A stretch of 64,000 bases of DNA. It comes from Caulobacterales bacterium (GTDB taxonomy: Bacteria; Pseudomonadota; Alphaproteobacteria; Caulobacterales; Caulobacteraceae). The stretch spans positions 1 to 64,000 of the forward strand of contig JACPDR010000019.1 in the NCBI GenBank assembly GCA_016183935.1, read 5' to 3'. The notes below the pieces were generated by a model that made no database searches, was not told the DNA's origin, and saw only the letters and a program-made list of their open reading frames with translations. A program made the position numbers and the translations under genes. Positions 1-8,880 of the stretch are shown in pieces; position 1 is the first letter of the stretch, and each line of letters begins with the position of its first letter.

Positions 1-1018
<1,018 letters not shown>

Positions 1019-1040
1019 CCGGGAGTTTCAGGATCACGGA

Positions 1041-1068
1041 AGGGCCGGGGCGCGAACCCCGGCCCTTT
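1041..1068 (+). terminator. Rho-independent terminator after ftsH
   Basis: A perfect 10-bp GC-rich stem (1041-1050 with 1057-1066) closes a six-base loop and is followed by a short T-containing run. It lies 22 bases after the ftsH stop and also in front of the convergent gene ending at 1086, so it may serve both strands. Confidence 0.8.
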
Positions 1069-1085
1069 GCATTTCCGCTTTGGCG

Positions 1086-1502
1086 TCAGGGCAGGTCTTC
1101 GGGGTCCTCGATCAGGATCGGGGTCAGTTTGTGCAGCCGTCCAGACGGATCGGGCCAGTTGATCGACTGGCCTTCGGCCAAACCCAACAGCCCTGATCCG
1201 ACATAGGACAGGGGGGAGATCAGGCCCTGATCGATGTCGGCCTGATCCGGCGCGACGATCTTGACCCGCCGCGTTCGGCTGCTGGCGCTGTCGGTGTAGT
1301 GGACCCAGCGGTTCAGGCCGACCGTCGGCGTCCGGCGCCGGTCGGCGTCGACCTGGGCGCGCGCCAGTTCCTGCTGCAGAAGTCCGGCCGCGCCGCCGGC
1401 GTTCAGGTCGCCGACGAGGTCGCAAAGGCGCGCGTGATCATCGGGGGTCAGGCGGATATCGGGCAGGGGCATCGACTCGACGTCGAAATTCCGGAAGGTC
1501 AT
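1086..1502 (-). CDS. GreA/GreB-domain protein, Rnk-like nucleoside diphosphate kinase regulator
   Basis: A 138-residue protein with the layout of Rnk: a short N-terminal helical pair (DDHARLCDLVGDL, then LLQQELARAQV) and a C-terminal GreA/GreB-type FKBP-like domain from about residue 60 on (VHYTDSASSRTRRVKIVAP, then SPLSYVGSGLLGLAEGQSI). Rnk-family proteins are cytoplasmic and bind RNA polymerase without the long cleavage-factor coiled coil. The ATG at 1500-1502 opens the domain at the usual place. It converges with ftsH and diverges from the acyltransferase at 1794. The family call is good. The symbol rnk is withheld because several paralogous subfamilies exist. Confidence 0.75.
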   Translation of the reverse strand: MTFRNFDVESMPLPDIRLTPDDHARLCDLVGDLNAGGAAGLLQQELARAQVDADRRRTPTVGLNRWVHYTDSASSRTRRVKIVAPDQADIDQGLISPLSYVGSGLLGLAEGQSINWPDPSGRLHKLTPILIEDPEDLP

Positions 1503-1793
1503 GGGATGGGTCTCGGATGGTTGGCCCGCGCGTGATGGCGCGGCGCCGGGGATCGGCTGCGGGAAGGCGGAGGGTCACGCCCGGGGCGTGACGCGCGCGT
1601 CTTCGCCCCGGGTTAGTCGCCTGCGACGAGGCGTCCCGCGTGATTCAACAACCGGCCCTGTTCGGAACATCCGTACATCCCGGCAGCCTAGCCCCGGGGG
1701 CGGGCAAGTCAAATCCGAAGCGGCATTGTGTCAACAAGTTTGCAATTCAAACAAGTCTGACGTAGATCGGTTTCAGCAAGAGGGGAGAGACCC
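1503..1793. other. Divergent intergenic region of 291 bp
   Basis: This gap lies between the Rnk-like gene (leftward) and the acyltransferase gene (rightward), so promoters for both should be here. I see no reading frame worth calling. Two structures stand out: an 8-bp perfect inverted repeat with a 3-base loop at 1574-1592, and an AT-rich palindrome at 1738-1752 listed separately. The right end (about 1720-1775) is markedly more AT-rich than its surroundings. A purine-rich ribosome site, AGAGGGGAGAG, lies just before the ATG at 1794. Confidence 0.6.
1738..1752. promoter_or_regulatory. AT-rich palindrome, possible operator
   Basis: GTTTG-CAATT-CAAAC is a perfect 5-bp inverted repeat with a 5-base spacer, inside the only AT-rich stretch of the gap and 42 bases before the acyltransferase ATG. 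Its place and symmetry suit a dimeric repressor. No cognate regulator is apparent nearby. Confidence 0.3.
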
Positions 1794-3014
1794 ATGTCCA
1801 TCACCGATCCTGACCGTCCCGACCGCCTGCACGGCCTCGACGCCCTCCGGGGCGGCGCGCTGCTCCTCGGCGTCGTTCTGCACGCCTCCATGAGCTATAT
1901 GCCGACACCGATCTGGCTGTTCCCGGACGACCAGACCTCGCCGGCCGCCGCGGGCCTGTTCTTCGCCATCCACCTGTTCCGGATGACCAGCTTCTTCCTC
2001 ATCGCCGGCCTGTTCGCCCATCTGATGCTGGGCCGCCGCGGGACCGGGGCATTCATCCGCGACCGGCTGAGCCGCATCGCCGGCCCGCTGGCCGGCCTGT
2101 GGTGGGTCGTCTTCCCCGCCGTCATCGCCGTCATCGTCTGGAAGGCGGCGATCGACAACGGCGGAACCATCCCGACCGGCGGCCCGCCGCCGCCGCCGCT
2201 CACGCTCGAGACCTTCCCGCTGCTGCACCTGTGGTTCCTGTGGGTGCTGCTGATCCTCTACGCGGCCCTCCTGCTGGTGCGCGCGCCGTTCAGCATCCTG
2301 GATCGCAACGGCGCCGTCGGCCGCCTCGCCGACCGCCTGACCGGCGGCCTGATCGGACCGTGGACGCCCGCCCTGATGGCCGCTCCGCTGGCGCTCGCCC
2401 TGTGGCTCACGCCCGACTGGATCCCGTTCTTCGGCATCCCGACGCCGGACAAGGGCTTCGTACCCAACCCCGCCGCGTTGACGGCCTTCGGCTCAGCCTT
2501 CGGCCTCGGCGTCCTGCTCGACCGGCGGCGCGATCTGCTCGGCCGCATCGAGCGCCTTTGGCCGGTCTTCACCATAGTGGCGCTCGGCGCCGGCGCGGCC
2601 GCCCTGGTGCTCTCCGGCGGTCCCGTTCCTCCCCTCACGCCCATGACCGACCCGCAGCTCAAGGCGTCCACGGCCGCGATCTACGCCCTGGCGGTGTTCG
2701 CCTCGACCCTGGCCGTCGCGGCCCTGTCGCTGCGCTTCCTGTCCGGCTACAGCGCCGTGCGCCGCTACCTCGCCGACGCCTCCTACTGGATCTACATCGT
2801 CCACCTGCCGCTGGTCATGGTCGGCCAAGTGCTGCTGCTGGACGCGCCCCTGCCATGGTGGGGCAAGCTGGCGGCCATCTTCGGCGGCGTCATGGCGGCG
2901 GCCCTGGTCAGTTATGAGCTGCTGGTCCGCCACACCTTCATCGGCCGCTGGCTCAACGGCCGCCGTGTGCCCTGGCGCCGCGCGGCCCGGCCCGTGCCCG
3001 TCCCCGCCGAATAG
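1794..3014 (+). CDS. Acyltransferase 3 family membrane protein (OpgC/MdoC-like)
   Basis: A 406-residue polytopic inner-membrane protein with about ten hydrophobic segments. The N-terminus RLHGLDALRGGALLLGVVLHA carries the Arg and His typical of the acyltransferase-3 family, which transfer acyl groups such as succinyl or acetyl to envelope glycans. SYWIYIVHLPLVM near residue 325 is the family's late conserved helix. OpgC/MdoC, which succinylates osmoregulated periplasmic glucans, is a plausible relative, but the substrate cannot be read from the sequence. The ATG at 1794 has a strong purine-rich ribosome site. The gene is followed by a hairpin and then a membrane-protein gene on the same strand. 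Confidence 0.8.
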   Translation: MSITDPDRPDRLHGLDALRGGALLLGVVLHASMSYMPTPIWLFPDDQTSPAAAGLFFAIHLFRMTSFFLIAGLFAHLMLGRRGTGAFIRDRLSRIAGPLAGLWWVVFPAVIAVIVWKAAIDNGGTIPTGGPPPPPLTLETFPLLHLWFLWVLLILYAALLLVRAPFSILDRNGAVGRLADRLTGGLIGPWTPALMAAPLALALWLTPDWIPFFGIPTPDKGFVPNPAALTAFGSAFGLGVLLDRRRDLLGRIERLWPVFTIVALGAGAAALVLSGGPVPPLTPMTDPQLKASTAAIYALAVFASTLAVAALSLRFLSGYSAVRRYLADASYWIYIVHLPLVMVGQVLLLDAPLPWWGKLAAIFGGVMAAALVSYELLVRHTFIGRWLNGRRVPWRRAARPVPVPAE

Positions 3015-3028
3015 CTTGCCAACAACCG

Positions 3029-3057
3029 CCGGCTCGTCCACCCCAAGGACGAGCCGG
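3029..3057 (+). terminator. Hairpin after the acyltransferase gene
   Basis: An 11-bp perfect stem (3029-3039 with 3047-3057) sits in the 58-base gap between two rightward genes. It lacks a T run, so it may only partly terminate or may stabilise the upstream mRNA. Confidence 0.5.
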
Positions 3058-3072
3058 CCCCGGAGAGTCGCC

Positions 3073-3720
3073 ATGCCCGCCAACCCCCGCGTTCAATCCG
3101 CCGAAGCCGATCTCGCCTTCATGCGCTCGATCGTCGAAGGCGGCGGCCGGCCGCATCTGACGCTCGGCGTCGCCTATCTGGCCGGCGGCCTCCTCTACGG
3201 CCTGCAGTGCCTGTTCCACATCGGCCAGGTCGCCGGCGTGATCCGCTGGCCGGACCTCGCCAATCTCGCCTTCGTCGTCCTGATCAGCGCCAGCTTCCTG
3301 GCGGTGCTGGTCTGGGCGGTCCGCCGGGACAGGAAGGACGGGGTCAGCGCCACGCGCGGGCCGATCGCCACCCGCACCCTCAACGCGGCCTTCAGCGCCG
3401 CCGGCATGGCCAACCTGGCGGTGATCCTGATCTTCGGCTTCGGCTCGGCCCGCGACCAGGATTTCGCGATCTGGCTCTACTATCCAGCGGTGATCTTCGC
3501 CCTGCAGGCCGCGGCCTGGTACGTCGCATGGAACCTGAAGCGAAAAGGCTGGATGCTGGCCTGCTCCCTCGGCGGCTGGCTCACCGCCGTCGCTCTCGGC
3601 CTGCTGGTGCGTCAGCCGGACTGGTATCTCGGCGTCTGCACCGTCGCCCTGTTCGCGCTGTTCGCCCTGCCGGGCTGGATCATGGTCCGCGAGGCCCGCG
3701 CCGCCCGGACGGCGGGCTGA
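3073..3720 (+). CDS. Integral membrane protein of unknown function
   Basis: I do not recognise a named family. The 215-residue protein has about six hydrophobic segments, for example LTLGVAYLAGGLLYGLQCLF near residue 30, LAFVVLISASFLAVLVWAV near 65 and TVALFALFALPGWIMV near the C-terminus. A start at 3073 (MPANPRVQSAEADLAF) is preferred over in-frame codons inside the upstream gene because it follows the hairpin and a GGAG site. It ends six bases before the winged-helix regulator at 3727. Membrane protein plus small winged-helix regulator is a recurrent pair, so the regulator may control or sense through this protein. That link is inference. Confidence 0.7.
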   Translation: MPANPRVQSAEADLAFMRSIVEGGGRPHLTLGVAYLAGGLLYGLQCLFHIGQVAGVIRWPDLANLAFVVLISASFLAVLVWAVRRDRKDGVSATRGPIATRTLNAAFSAAGMANLAVILIFGFGSARDQDFAIWLYYPAVIFALQAAAWYVAWNLKRKGWMLACSLGGWLTAVALGLLVRQPDWYLGVCTVALFALFALPGWIMVREARAARTAG

Positions 3721-3726
3721 CGTCCG

Positions 3727-4029
3727 ATGGGTCTGGCCGATCTCGGACGGATAGACGAGGTCATCCACGGCCGCATGCGGCTGGGGATCATGGTCTATCT
3801 GTCCGACGCCGACAGCGCCGACTTCACCGAGCTGAAGACCGTGCTCGAGGCCACCCAGGGCAATCTCTCGGTCCACCTCAAGAAGCTGGAGGAGGCGGGC
3901 TACGTCGCCATCGCCAAGAGCTTCGTCAACAACAAGCCGCTGACCCGGGTGTCGATCACCCGCGAAGGCCGCCGGGCCTTCTCCGCCTACCTTGAGGCCA
4001 TCGGCGCGCTGATCGGGGGCAAGGACTGA
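3727..4029 (+). CDS. Winged-helix transcriptional regulator
   Basis: A 100-residue one-domain DNA-binding protein of the HTH_34 type, related to the ArsR/MarR fold. FTELKTVLEATQGNLSVHLKKLEEAGYV (about residues 36-63, shown here as one stretch of helix-turn-helix) contains the recognition helix GNLSVHLKKLE. It is followed by a wing reading LTRVSITREGRRAF. It has no metal-binding cysteines, so a metal sensor role is unlikely. It lies six bases after the membrane-protein gene and its TGA overlaps the next ATG (TGATG at 4027-4031), so these genes are co-transcribed. Confidence 0.8.
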   Translation: MGLADLGRIDEVIHGRMRLGIMVYLSDADSADFTELKTVLEATQGNLSVHLKKLEEAGYVAIAKSFVNNKPLTRVSITREGRRAFSAYLEAIGALIGGKD

Positions 4030-4628
4030 TGGCGCCCGTCACCGTCGATCCGGACCACGTCCACGCCTTCGCCGACGCCGGGGCCTTCTACACATGGCTC
4101 GCCCGCCATCATGACCGCGAGACGGAAGTCTGGATCCGCATCTACAAGGTCCGGTCCGGCACGCCGTCGATCACGCCGAAGGAGGCTATCGACGTCGCCC
4201 TCTGCTGGGGCTGGATCGACGCCATCCGCAAGGGGCTGGACGAGGTCAGCTTCCTCCAGCGCTACACCCCGCGCGGCCGCAAGAGCGTGTGGAGCCAGAT
4301 CAACGTCGACAATGTCGCCCGCCTGATCACCGAGGGGCGGATGACCGAGCATGGCCTGAAACAGGTCGAGGCGGCGAAGGCGGACGGGCGCTGGGACCAG
4401 GCCTACCGGATCAAGGGTTCGACCGTTCCCGAGGACCTGCGGGCGGCCATCGACGCCGTGCCGGAGGCGAAGGCCATGTTCGAAACCCTCACCGCCCAGA
4501 ACCGGTTCGCCCTGATCTTCCGGACCGGGGCGCTGAAAACGCCGGCCGGGCGCGCCCGCAAGATCGCGCAGTTCGTCGACATGCTCCGGCGGGGCGAGAC
4601 CATCCATCCGCAGGGGAAGACCTCGTGA
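4029..4628 (+). CDS. YdeI/OmpD-associated family protein
   Basis: A 199-residue protein with the family's N-terminal domain (FYTWLARHHDRETEVWIRIYK) and the signature ALCWGWIDAIRKGLDE near residue 60. The C-terminal half ends in an alpha-helical segment with FETLTAQNRFALIFR. YdeI-family proteins have been linked to bacteriocin protection and envelope stress in enterobacteria, but their biochemical activity is not established. The gene overlaps both neighbours (TGATG before it, GTGA after it) and is translationally coupled into the folP transcript. Confidence 0.8.
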   Translation: MAPVTVDPDHVHAFADAGAFYTWLARHHDRETEVWIRIYKVRSGTPSITPKEAIDVALCWGWIDAIRKGLDEVSFLQRYTPRGRKSVWSQINVDNVARLITEGRMTEHGLKQVEAAKADGRWDQAYRIKGSTVPEDLRAAIDAVPEAKAMFETLTAQNRFALIFRTGALKTPAGRARKIAQFVDMLRRGETIHPQGKTS

Positions 4629-5431
4629 CGCCGCAGATCATGGGCATCGTCAACGTCACGCCGGACAGTTTCTCGGACGGCGGGCGGCACGCCGGCGTCG
4701 AGGCCGCCGTGGCGCACGGCCTGCGTCTGGTCGAGCAGGGCGCCGACTGGCTCGACGTCGGCGGCGAGAGCACCCGCCCGGGCGCCGAACCGGTGTCCGT
4801 CGCCGACGAGATCGCCCGCGTCGTCCCGGTGATCGAGGGCCTGCGCGCCCGCTGGCCCGGGCCGATCAGCATCGACACCATGAAGCCCGAGGTGGCCCGC
4901 GCCGCCGTCGCCTCCGGGGCGACGATGTGGAACGACGTGGCCGCGCTGGGCTTCGCGCCGGAGGCCATGGCCGTCGCCGCCGAACTCGGTTGCGACGTGG
5001 CGCTGATGCATATGAAGGGCGAGCCGCGCACCATGCAAACTGCGCCGCACTATGACGACGTGGTCGCCGAGGTGACCGACTGGCTGGCCGCGCGGGCCGG
5101 GACGGCCATGGCGGCGGGCGTGGCGCGCGAACGCATCTGGCTCGATCCCGGCCTCGGCTTCGGCAAGACGGCGCAGCACAACCTCGCCCTCACCGCCCAT
5201 CTCGGCCGGCTGGCGGCCCTCGGCTTCCCGATCCTCTACGGGGCCAGCCGCAAGCGGATGATCCAGTCGATCGACCCGACCGCGACCGAACCGTCCGATC
5301 GCCTCGGCGGTTCGCTGGCCCTGGCGCTGGAGGGGGCGCGCCGCGGGGCGGGGATCATTCGCGTCCACGACGTGCGCGAGACGATGCAGGCGCTGGCGGT
5401 GCAGGCGGCGGTGCGGGAGGCCGCCCGGTGA
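4625..5431 (+). CDS. folP: Dihydropteroate synthase
   Basis: Joins 6-hydroxymethyl-7,8-dihydropterin pyrophosphate to p-aminobenzoate in folate synthesis; it is the sulfonamide target. The TIM-barrel signatures are in order: MGIVNVTPDSFSDGG, DVGGESTRPGA, SIDTMKPEVARAA with WNDV, LMHMKG, DPGLGFGKT and GASRKRMI. The GTG at 4625 is chosen because it makes a GTGA overlap with the YdeI-like gene and puts MGIVNV at residue 6. The ATG at 4640 is an alternative. The length (268 residues) is normal. Two further folate genes, folB and a FolM-like reductase, lie near 45.2-46.4 kb in this window. Confidence 0.95.
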   Translation: MTPQIMGIVNVTPDSFSDGGRHAGVEAAVAHGLRLVEQGADWLDVGGESTRPGAEPVSVADEIARVVPVIEGLRARWPGPISIDTMKPEVARAAVASGATMWNDVAALGFAPEAMAVAAELGCDVALMHMKGEPRTMQTAPHYDDVVAEVTDWLAARAGTAMAAGVARERIWLDPGLGFGKTAQHNLALTAHLGRLAALGFPILYGASRKRMIQSIDPTATEPSDRLGGSLALALEGARRGAGIIRVHDVRETMQALAVQAAVREAAR

Positions 5432-5787
5432 TTCCGCCCTGGCCCTATGTCGCGCCCGTGGTTCTGCTGGCGCTGTCCAACCTGTTCATGACCTTCGCCT
5501 GGTACGGTCACCTGAAGCACAAGGGCAGCGCCCTGTGGCTGGTGGTCATGGTCAGCTGGGCCATCGCCTTCTTCGAATACTGGCTGGCGGTGCCCGCCAA
5601 CCGCATCGGCCATCAGGTCTATTCGGCGGCCGAACTGAAGACGATGCAGGAGGTCATCACCCTGGTCGTCTTCGCCGGCTTCTCGGTCCTCTATCTCGGC
5701 GAGAATCTGACCCTGAACCACGCCGTCGGCTTCGGCTTCATCGCCCTGGGCGCCTGGTTCGTCTTCCGCGGCCCGCTCGGCGGTTAG
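5428..5787 (+). CDS. DMT-family small membrane protein (DUF486)
   Basis: A 119-residue protein with four transmembrane segments, matching the DUF486 family of small drug/metabolite-transporter-like proteins. Conserved family features are TFAWYGHLKH near residue 25, SWAIAFFEYWLAVPANRIG near 45 and a final segment GFIALGAWFVF. Its substrate is unknown. It starts with GTG overlapping the folP TGA (GTGA at 5428-5431), so it is the last gene of this operon. Its stop overlaps the stop of the convergent VOC gene by four bases. Confidence 0.8.
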   Translation: MIPPWPYVAPVVLLALSNLFMTFAWYGHLKHKGSALWLVVMVSWAIAFFEYWLAVPANRIGHQVYSAAELKTMQEVITLVVFAGFSVLYLGENLTLNHAVGFGFIALGAWFVFRGPLGG

Positions 5788-6158
5788 GCGTTCACCTGCC
5801 ACGACACGCCGAAACGGTCCTGCACCCAGCCGAACCGCCGCGAGAACCCGTAGTCGTCCGGCGGCATCAGCGCCTTGCCGCCCTCGCCCAGGGCCGCGGC
5901 CAGGGCGTCCACCTCTTCCAGCCCCTCGACGGTCAGGAAGATCGAGCTCGACGGGGTGAAGTCGAAGTCGTGCACCGGCGGGGAGTCGTTGGCCATGATC
6001 TCCAGCCCGGCGATCGACAGCCGGGCCATGGCCACCGTGCCGTCGGGCTTCCGGTCCAGCGCGGCGATCCGGGCTCCGGGGATTGTTCCGGCGTAGAAGG
6101 TCAGGGCCTCCTCGCAACGGCCCTGGAACATCAGGAAGGGCGCGGCGGCGGTGATCAT
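5784..6158 (-). CDS. VOC-family protein (PhnB/glyoxalase-like)
   Basis: A 124-residue single vicinal-oxygen-chelate domain. The PhnB-like signature is present: FLMFQGRCEEALTFYAG at the N-terminus and GFSRRFGWVQDRFGVSWQV at the C-terminus. Members bind small molecules or metals, and many have no known substrate. It is the last gene of the leftward operon that begins with the ArsR-type regulator at 7992, 64 bases after the third SRPBCC gene. PhnB-like and AHSA1-like proteins often share such operons. Confidence 0.82.
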   Translation of the reverse strand: MITAAAPFLMFQGRCEEALTFYAGTIPGARIAALDRKPDGTVAMARLSIAGLEIMANDSPPVHDFDFTPSSSIFLTVEGLEEVDALAAALGEGGKALMPPDDYGFSRRFGWVQDRFGVSWQVNA

Positions 6159-6222
6159 CTGAGACTCCTGTTCAGGTCTTGCGGCAGTAGGTGGTGGTGA
6201 GGTCGCGCGGTGTCCGCCTGGA

Positions 6223-6669
6223 TCAATCTCCCATCGTCCGGGCCAGGCCGTCCAGGATCATGGTCCAGCCCGCTGTCGTCCGCTCCGCGTAGGCCGCCCA
6301 AGCCGGCGCCAGCTCGTGTGTCAGCGTCACCACGCTGCCTTCGTCCTCTGCCGCGAAGGTGACCGTGACCCGGGTGGGCTCATCGGGAGCCTCGTCGACC
6401 CAGAAATCGAACACCACCCGGTCGGGCCGTTCGATCTCCACGAACCGCCCGAAATGCCGCGCGAGGTCCGCCCCGCGGCGCTCGAAGATCGCGAACGACC
6501 CGCCGGAGCGCGGATCATAGTCGGTCCGCTCCATCACGCCGTCCGGCGTATGGAACAGCCACTCGCCCACCCGGGACGGGTCGAGGAAGGCGTCGAACAC
6601 CCGTTCGCGCGGATGGCGGAAGCGCTTCTCGACGCGGATTTCGACAGGCTCGCTCACCGGTCTTTCCAT
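6223..6669 (-). CDS. SRPBCC (AHSA1-like) domain protein, third of three
   Basis: A 148-residue START/Bet v1-like domain. VEKRFRHPRERVFDAFLDP is the usual first strand and helix, GGSFAIFE follows, and TLTHELAPAWAAYAERTTAGW is the C-terminal ligand-tunnel helix. The family binds hydrophobic ligands. No catalytic residues can be assigned. The start at 6669 lies inside the end of the preceding SRPBCC gene (16-base overlap), so translation is coupled. Confidence 0.83.
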   Translation of the reverse strand: MERPVSEPVEIRVEKRFRHPRERVFDAFLDPSRVGEWLFHTPDGVMERTDYDPRSGGSFAIFERRGADLARHFGRFVEIERPDRVVFDFWVDEAPDEPTRVTVTFAAEDEGSVVTLTHELAPAWAAYAERTTAGWTMILDGLARTMGD

Positions 6670-7130
6670 GCCGCGACCCGCATGTCGGGATGGCGGTCGA
6701 GGACGAAGCGCGGTTCGATTCCATGCTCCAGCCAGATCTTGGCCCCGGCCAGCACCAGGGTGAAACCGTTCATGCCGTCCAGCGCCGCCGCGACCCGGCC
6801 ATCAGCGTCGCCGGAGAAGCCGGAATGGGCGACGGTGACGAAGGTCTGATCCGGCCCACGCGCCTCGAAGGTCCACTCCACATGGGTCATGTCGTCGCCC
6901 TCCCCCCAATCCACCGCGAGGCGGCGGTCGGGCTCGAACGCGGTGACGGCGGCCGGCGAGATGAAGCCGTACATGCCCCAGGTCCAGGTTACGCGGGCGC
7001 CCGGCGCCAGCCGGCCGCTGCCCTCGCTGAACCAGAAGCGGCTCGTGATCGCGGGATCGACAAAGGCTTCGAACACCTCGGCGACGGGGCGGCGGATCAG
7101 CATGCCGGCGCTGGCGACCGGGGCGCTCAT
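6654..7130 (-). CDS. SRPBCC (AHSA1-like) domain protein, second of three
   Basis: A 158-residue SRPBCC domain: MLIRRPVAEVFEAFVDPAI at the N-terminus, then FWFSEGSGRLAPGARVTW and a C-terminal helix around GMNGFTLVLAGAKIWLEHG. The ATG at 7130 is chosen because it overlaps the stop of the first SRPBCC gene by four bases; the open frame continues upstream only in the shadow of that gene. It is clearly distinct in sequence from its two neighbours, so this is an old rather than a recent triplication. Confidence 0.83.
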   Translation of the reverse strand: MSAPVASAGMLIRRPVAEVFEAFVDPAITSRFWFSEGSGRLAPGARVTWTWGMYGFISPAAVTAFEPDRRLAVDWGEGDDMTHVEWTFEARGPDQTFVTVAHSGFSGDADGRVAAALDGMNGFTLVLAGAKIWLEHGIEPRFVLDRHPDMRVAAWKDR

Positions 7131-7684
7131 GCCGCGCTTTCCAGTCGGGCGGCGTAGGCGTCGCGCAGGGCGAACCAGCGGTCCCACGACCACGGATGGC
7201 GCACGCCGAGCACCGCATCGTCGAGGCCTTCCATGTGATGGTGCCAGCCGCTGAGGACGTTGCTCCGCGCGCCTTCCCACGACTCGGGCACGCGGTGGAC
7301 CAGCGTCAGGTGCGTTCCGTTCCCGTCGGGTTCCAGCCGCCACGACACCACCGAGTCCGGATTGCTCCCGAAGGTGTGTTCGAACCGGGTGAAGGGCTGG
7401 ACCGTCAGCACCTCGTTCGACTGCCGGCGCTTCTCGGGAATGTCGGGCATGAAATCGTGGTCGGGCTGGCGGAAGTTGAGTTCCATGCGGCCGCCCGGGA
7501 CCGGCTCGATATCCGCCTCGGCCAGCCAGCAGGCCAGTCCCTCGCCCGTGGTCAGGGCCTTCCACACCCGTTCGGGCGCGTGGCGCAGGCGGCGCTCGAA
7601 ACGCAGCTCCCAGCCGCCGTCGATGCGGCGCCAGGTTCCCGCGTCGGCCCCGAGGCGGACGCCGGGTTCGAGGGTCTCGGTCAT
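7127..7684 (-). CDS. SRPBCC (AHSA1-like) domain protein, first of three
   Basis: A 185-residue SRPBCC protein: WELRFERRLRHAPERVWKAL, then CWLAEADIEPVPGGRMEL and a C-terminal stretch that includes SGWHHHMEGLDDAVLG. It is the gene directly behind the ArsR regulator and overlaps its stop by four bases. ArsR followed by an AHSA1-domain gene is a common pairing, sometimes even fused. The regulator therefore probably controls this set, and the SRPBCC proteins may bind the molecule that triggers it. That last step is inference. Confidence 0.85.
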   Translation of the reverse strand: MTETLEPGVRLGADAGTWRRIDGGWELRFERRLRHAPERVWKALTTGEGLACWLAEADIEPVPGGRMELNFRQPDHDFMPDIPEKRRQSNEVLTVQPFTRFEHTFGSNPDSVVSWRLEPDGNGTHLTLVHRVPESWEGARSNVLSGWHHHMEGLDDAVLGVRHPWSWDRWFALRDAYAARLESAA

Positions 7685-7992
7685 TGCGGAAACTCCTTGT
7701 CGAGGTGCGCCTCCAGCGCGTCGAGCCTGTCGGTCCAGAAGCGGCGGTAGCGGGCCAGCCACAGGTCCAATTCCTTCAGCGGCGCGGGGTTCAGACTGTA
7801 CAGCCGCCGCTGGGCGTCCTTGCGGACCGTGACCAGCCCCGCCTCGCGCAGCACCGACAGGTGTTTCGACACCGTCGGCTGGGCGATGGGCAGGGCGTCG
7901 ACGAAGTCCCCGGCGGGACGTTCGCCGTCGGCCAGCATGGACAGGATAGCCATGCGGTGCGGCTCGGACAGGGCTTGAAGGGCGGCGTGCAT
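7681..7992 (-). CDS. ArsR-family transcriptional regulator (SdpR-like)
   Basis: A 103-residue winged-helix repressor. ALSEPHRMAILSMLADGERPAG and PTVSKHLSVLREAGLV form the helix-turn-helix, followed by a wing (RKDAQRRLYSLNP) and a C-terminal helix (DLWLARYRRFWTDRLDALE). It has no cysteines, so it is not a classical metal sensor. It is the first gene of the leftward operon with three SRPBCC genes and a VOC gene. A palindrome immediately upstream of the start (7994-8014) suggests autoregulation. Confidence 0.87.
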   Translation of the reverse strand: MHAALQALSEPHRMAILSMLADGERPAGDFVDALPIAQPTVSKHLSVLREAGLVTVRKDAQRRLYSLNPAPLKELDLWLARYRRFWTDRLDALEAHLDKEFPQ

Positions 7993-7993
7993 G

Positions 7994-8014
7994 AATATGC
8001 CATACAGGCAATAT
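7994..8014. promoter_or_regulatory. Palindrome at the arsR-type gene start, candidate operator
   Basis: AATATGCC-ATACA-GGCAATAT is a near-perfect inverted repeat (core TGCC/GGCA) in a short AT-rich patch between the ArsR-type gene and thiD. Similar sequence (GGCTATATTG, GCATATTGAG) continues to about 8031. The location is right for repression of the leftward operon. Confidence 0.4.
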
Positions 8015-8076
8015 AGCCAAAACTCAATATGCAAAGATGGGTTGCCGAGTCGGTCGCGATTGGTCATCCCGTCGGC

Positions 8077-8880
8077 ATGACCTCGCCCCTTGGACGCGTC
8101 CTGATCATCGCCGGTTCCGATTCCGGGGGAGGAGCGGGCATCCAGGCCGACATCAAGGCCGTGACGGCCATGGGCGGTTATGCGGCGACCGCGATCACGG
8201 CGATCACGGTGCAGAACACCCTCGGCGTCCACGGCGTGCACCCGCTGCCGCTCGACCTGATCGAGGCCCAGGCGCGGGCGGTGCTGGACGACATCGGCGC
8301 CGACGCCATCAAGACCGGCATGCTCGGCTCGAGCGAGGTGGTCGAGCGGGTCGCCGCCATTCTCGACACCTCCGACGCGCCGGCGGTGGTCGATCCGGTC
8401 ATGATCGCCAAGGGCGGGCATCCGCTGCTGCCCGACGCCGCGGTGCAGGCGGTGCGGACGCTGATGGTCCCGCGCGCCGCCCTGCTGACGCCTAATGCGC
8501 CGGAGGCCGAGGCGCTGACCGGCCTCGGGGTCGCCGACCTCGACGGCCAGCGGCGGGCGGGCGAGGCCCTGCTGGCGCTGGGCGCGCGGGCGGTGCTGAT
8601 GAAGGGCGGCCACGTGGCGGGGGAGACGGTGATCGACCTTCTGCTGACCCCCACCGGCGAGACCCTGCTCGAAGGGCCGCGGGTCGATACCCGCCACACC
8701 CATGGCACGGGCTGCACCCTGGCCAGCGCCTGCGCCGCCGGACTGGCGAAAGGCCTGCCGCTGGAAGCCGCCGTGGCCGAGGCCTGGGCCTATGTCGCCG
8801 AGGCCATCCGGCGAGCCCCGGGGCTGGGACGGGGACATGGACCGCTCGACCACGGCTGGCCGCTGAGGGAGCGTCGATGA
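8077..8880 (+). CDS. thiD: Hydroxymethylpyrimidine/phosphomethylpyrimidine kinase
   Basis: Phosphorylates HMP and HMP-P to HMP-PP for thiamine synthesis. A ribokinase-fold protein of 267 residues with VLIIAGSDSGGGAGIQADIK at the N-terminus, AITAITVQNTLGV, DAIKTGMLGS, VVDPVMIAKGG, LTPNAPEAEALTG and the ATP/anion-hole motif HTHGTGCTLASA. The ATG at 8077 fits the family N-terminus. An earlier in-frame ATG at 8029 would add 16 atypical residues in the AT-rich promoter zone. It leads a four-gene operon in which every junction overlaps. Confidence 0.94.
   Translation: MTSPLGRVLIIAGSDSGGGAGIQADIKAVTAMGGYAATAITAITVQNTLGVHGVHPLPLDLIEAQARAVLDDIGADAIKTGMLGSSEVVERVAAILDTSDAPAVVDPVMIAKGGHPLLPDAAVQAVRTLMVPRAALLTPNAPEAEALTGLGVADLDGQRRAGEALLALGARAVLMKGGHVAGETVIDLLLTPTGETLLEGPRVDTRHTHGTGCTLASACAAGLAKGLPLEAAVAEAWAYVAEAIRRAPGLGRGHGPLDHGWPLRERR

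Noticed and set aside
6708..6726. tRNA T-loop-like GGTTCGATTCC
   Set aside because: It lies inside the SRPBCC coding frame and no acceptor, anticodon or D arm can be folded around it.
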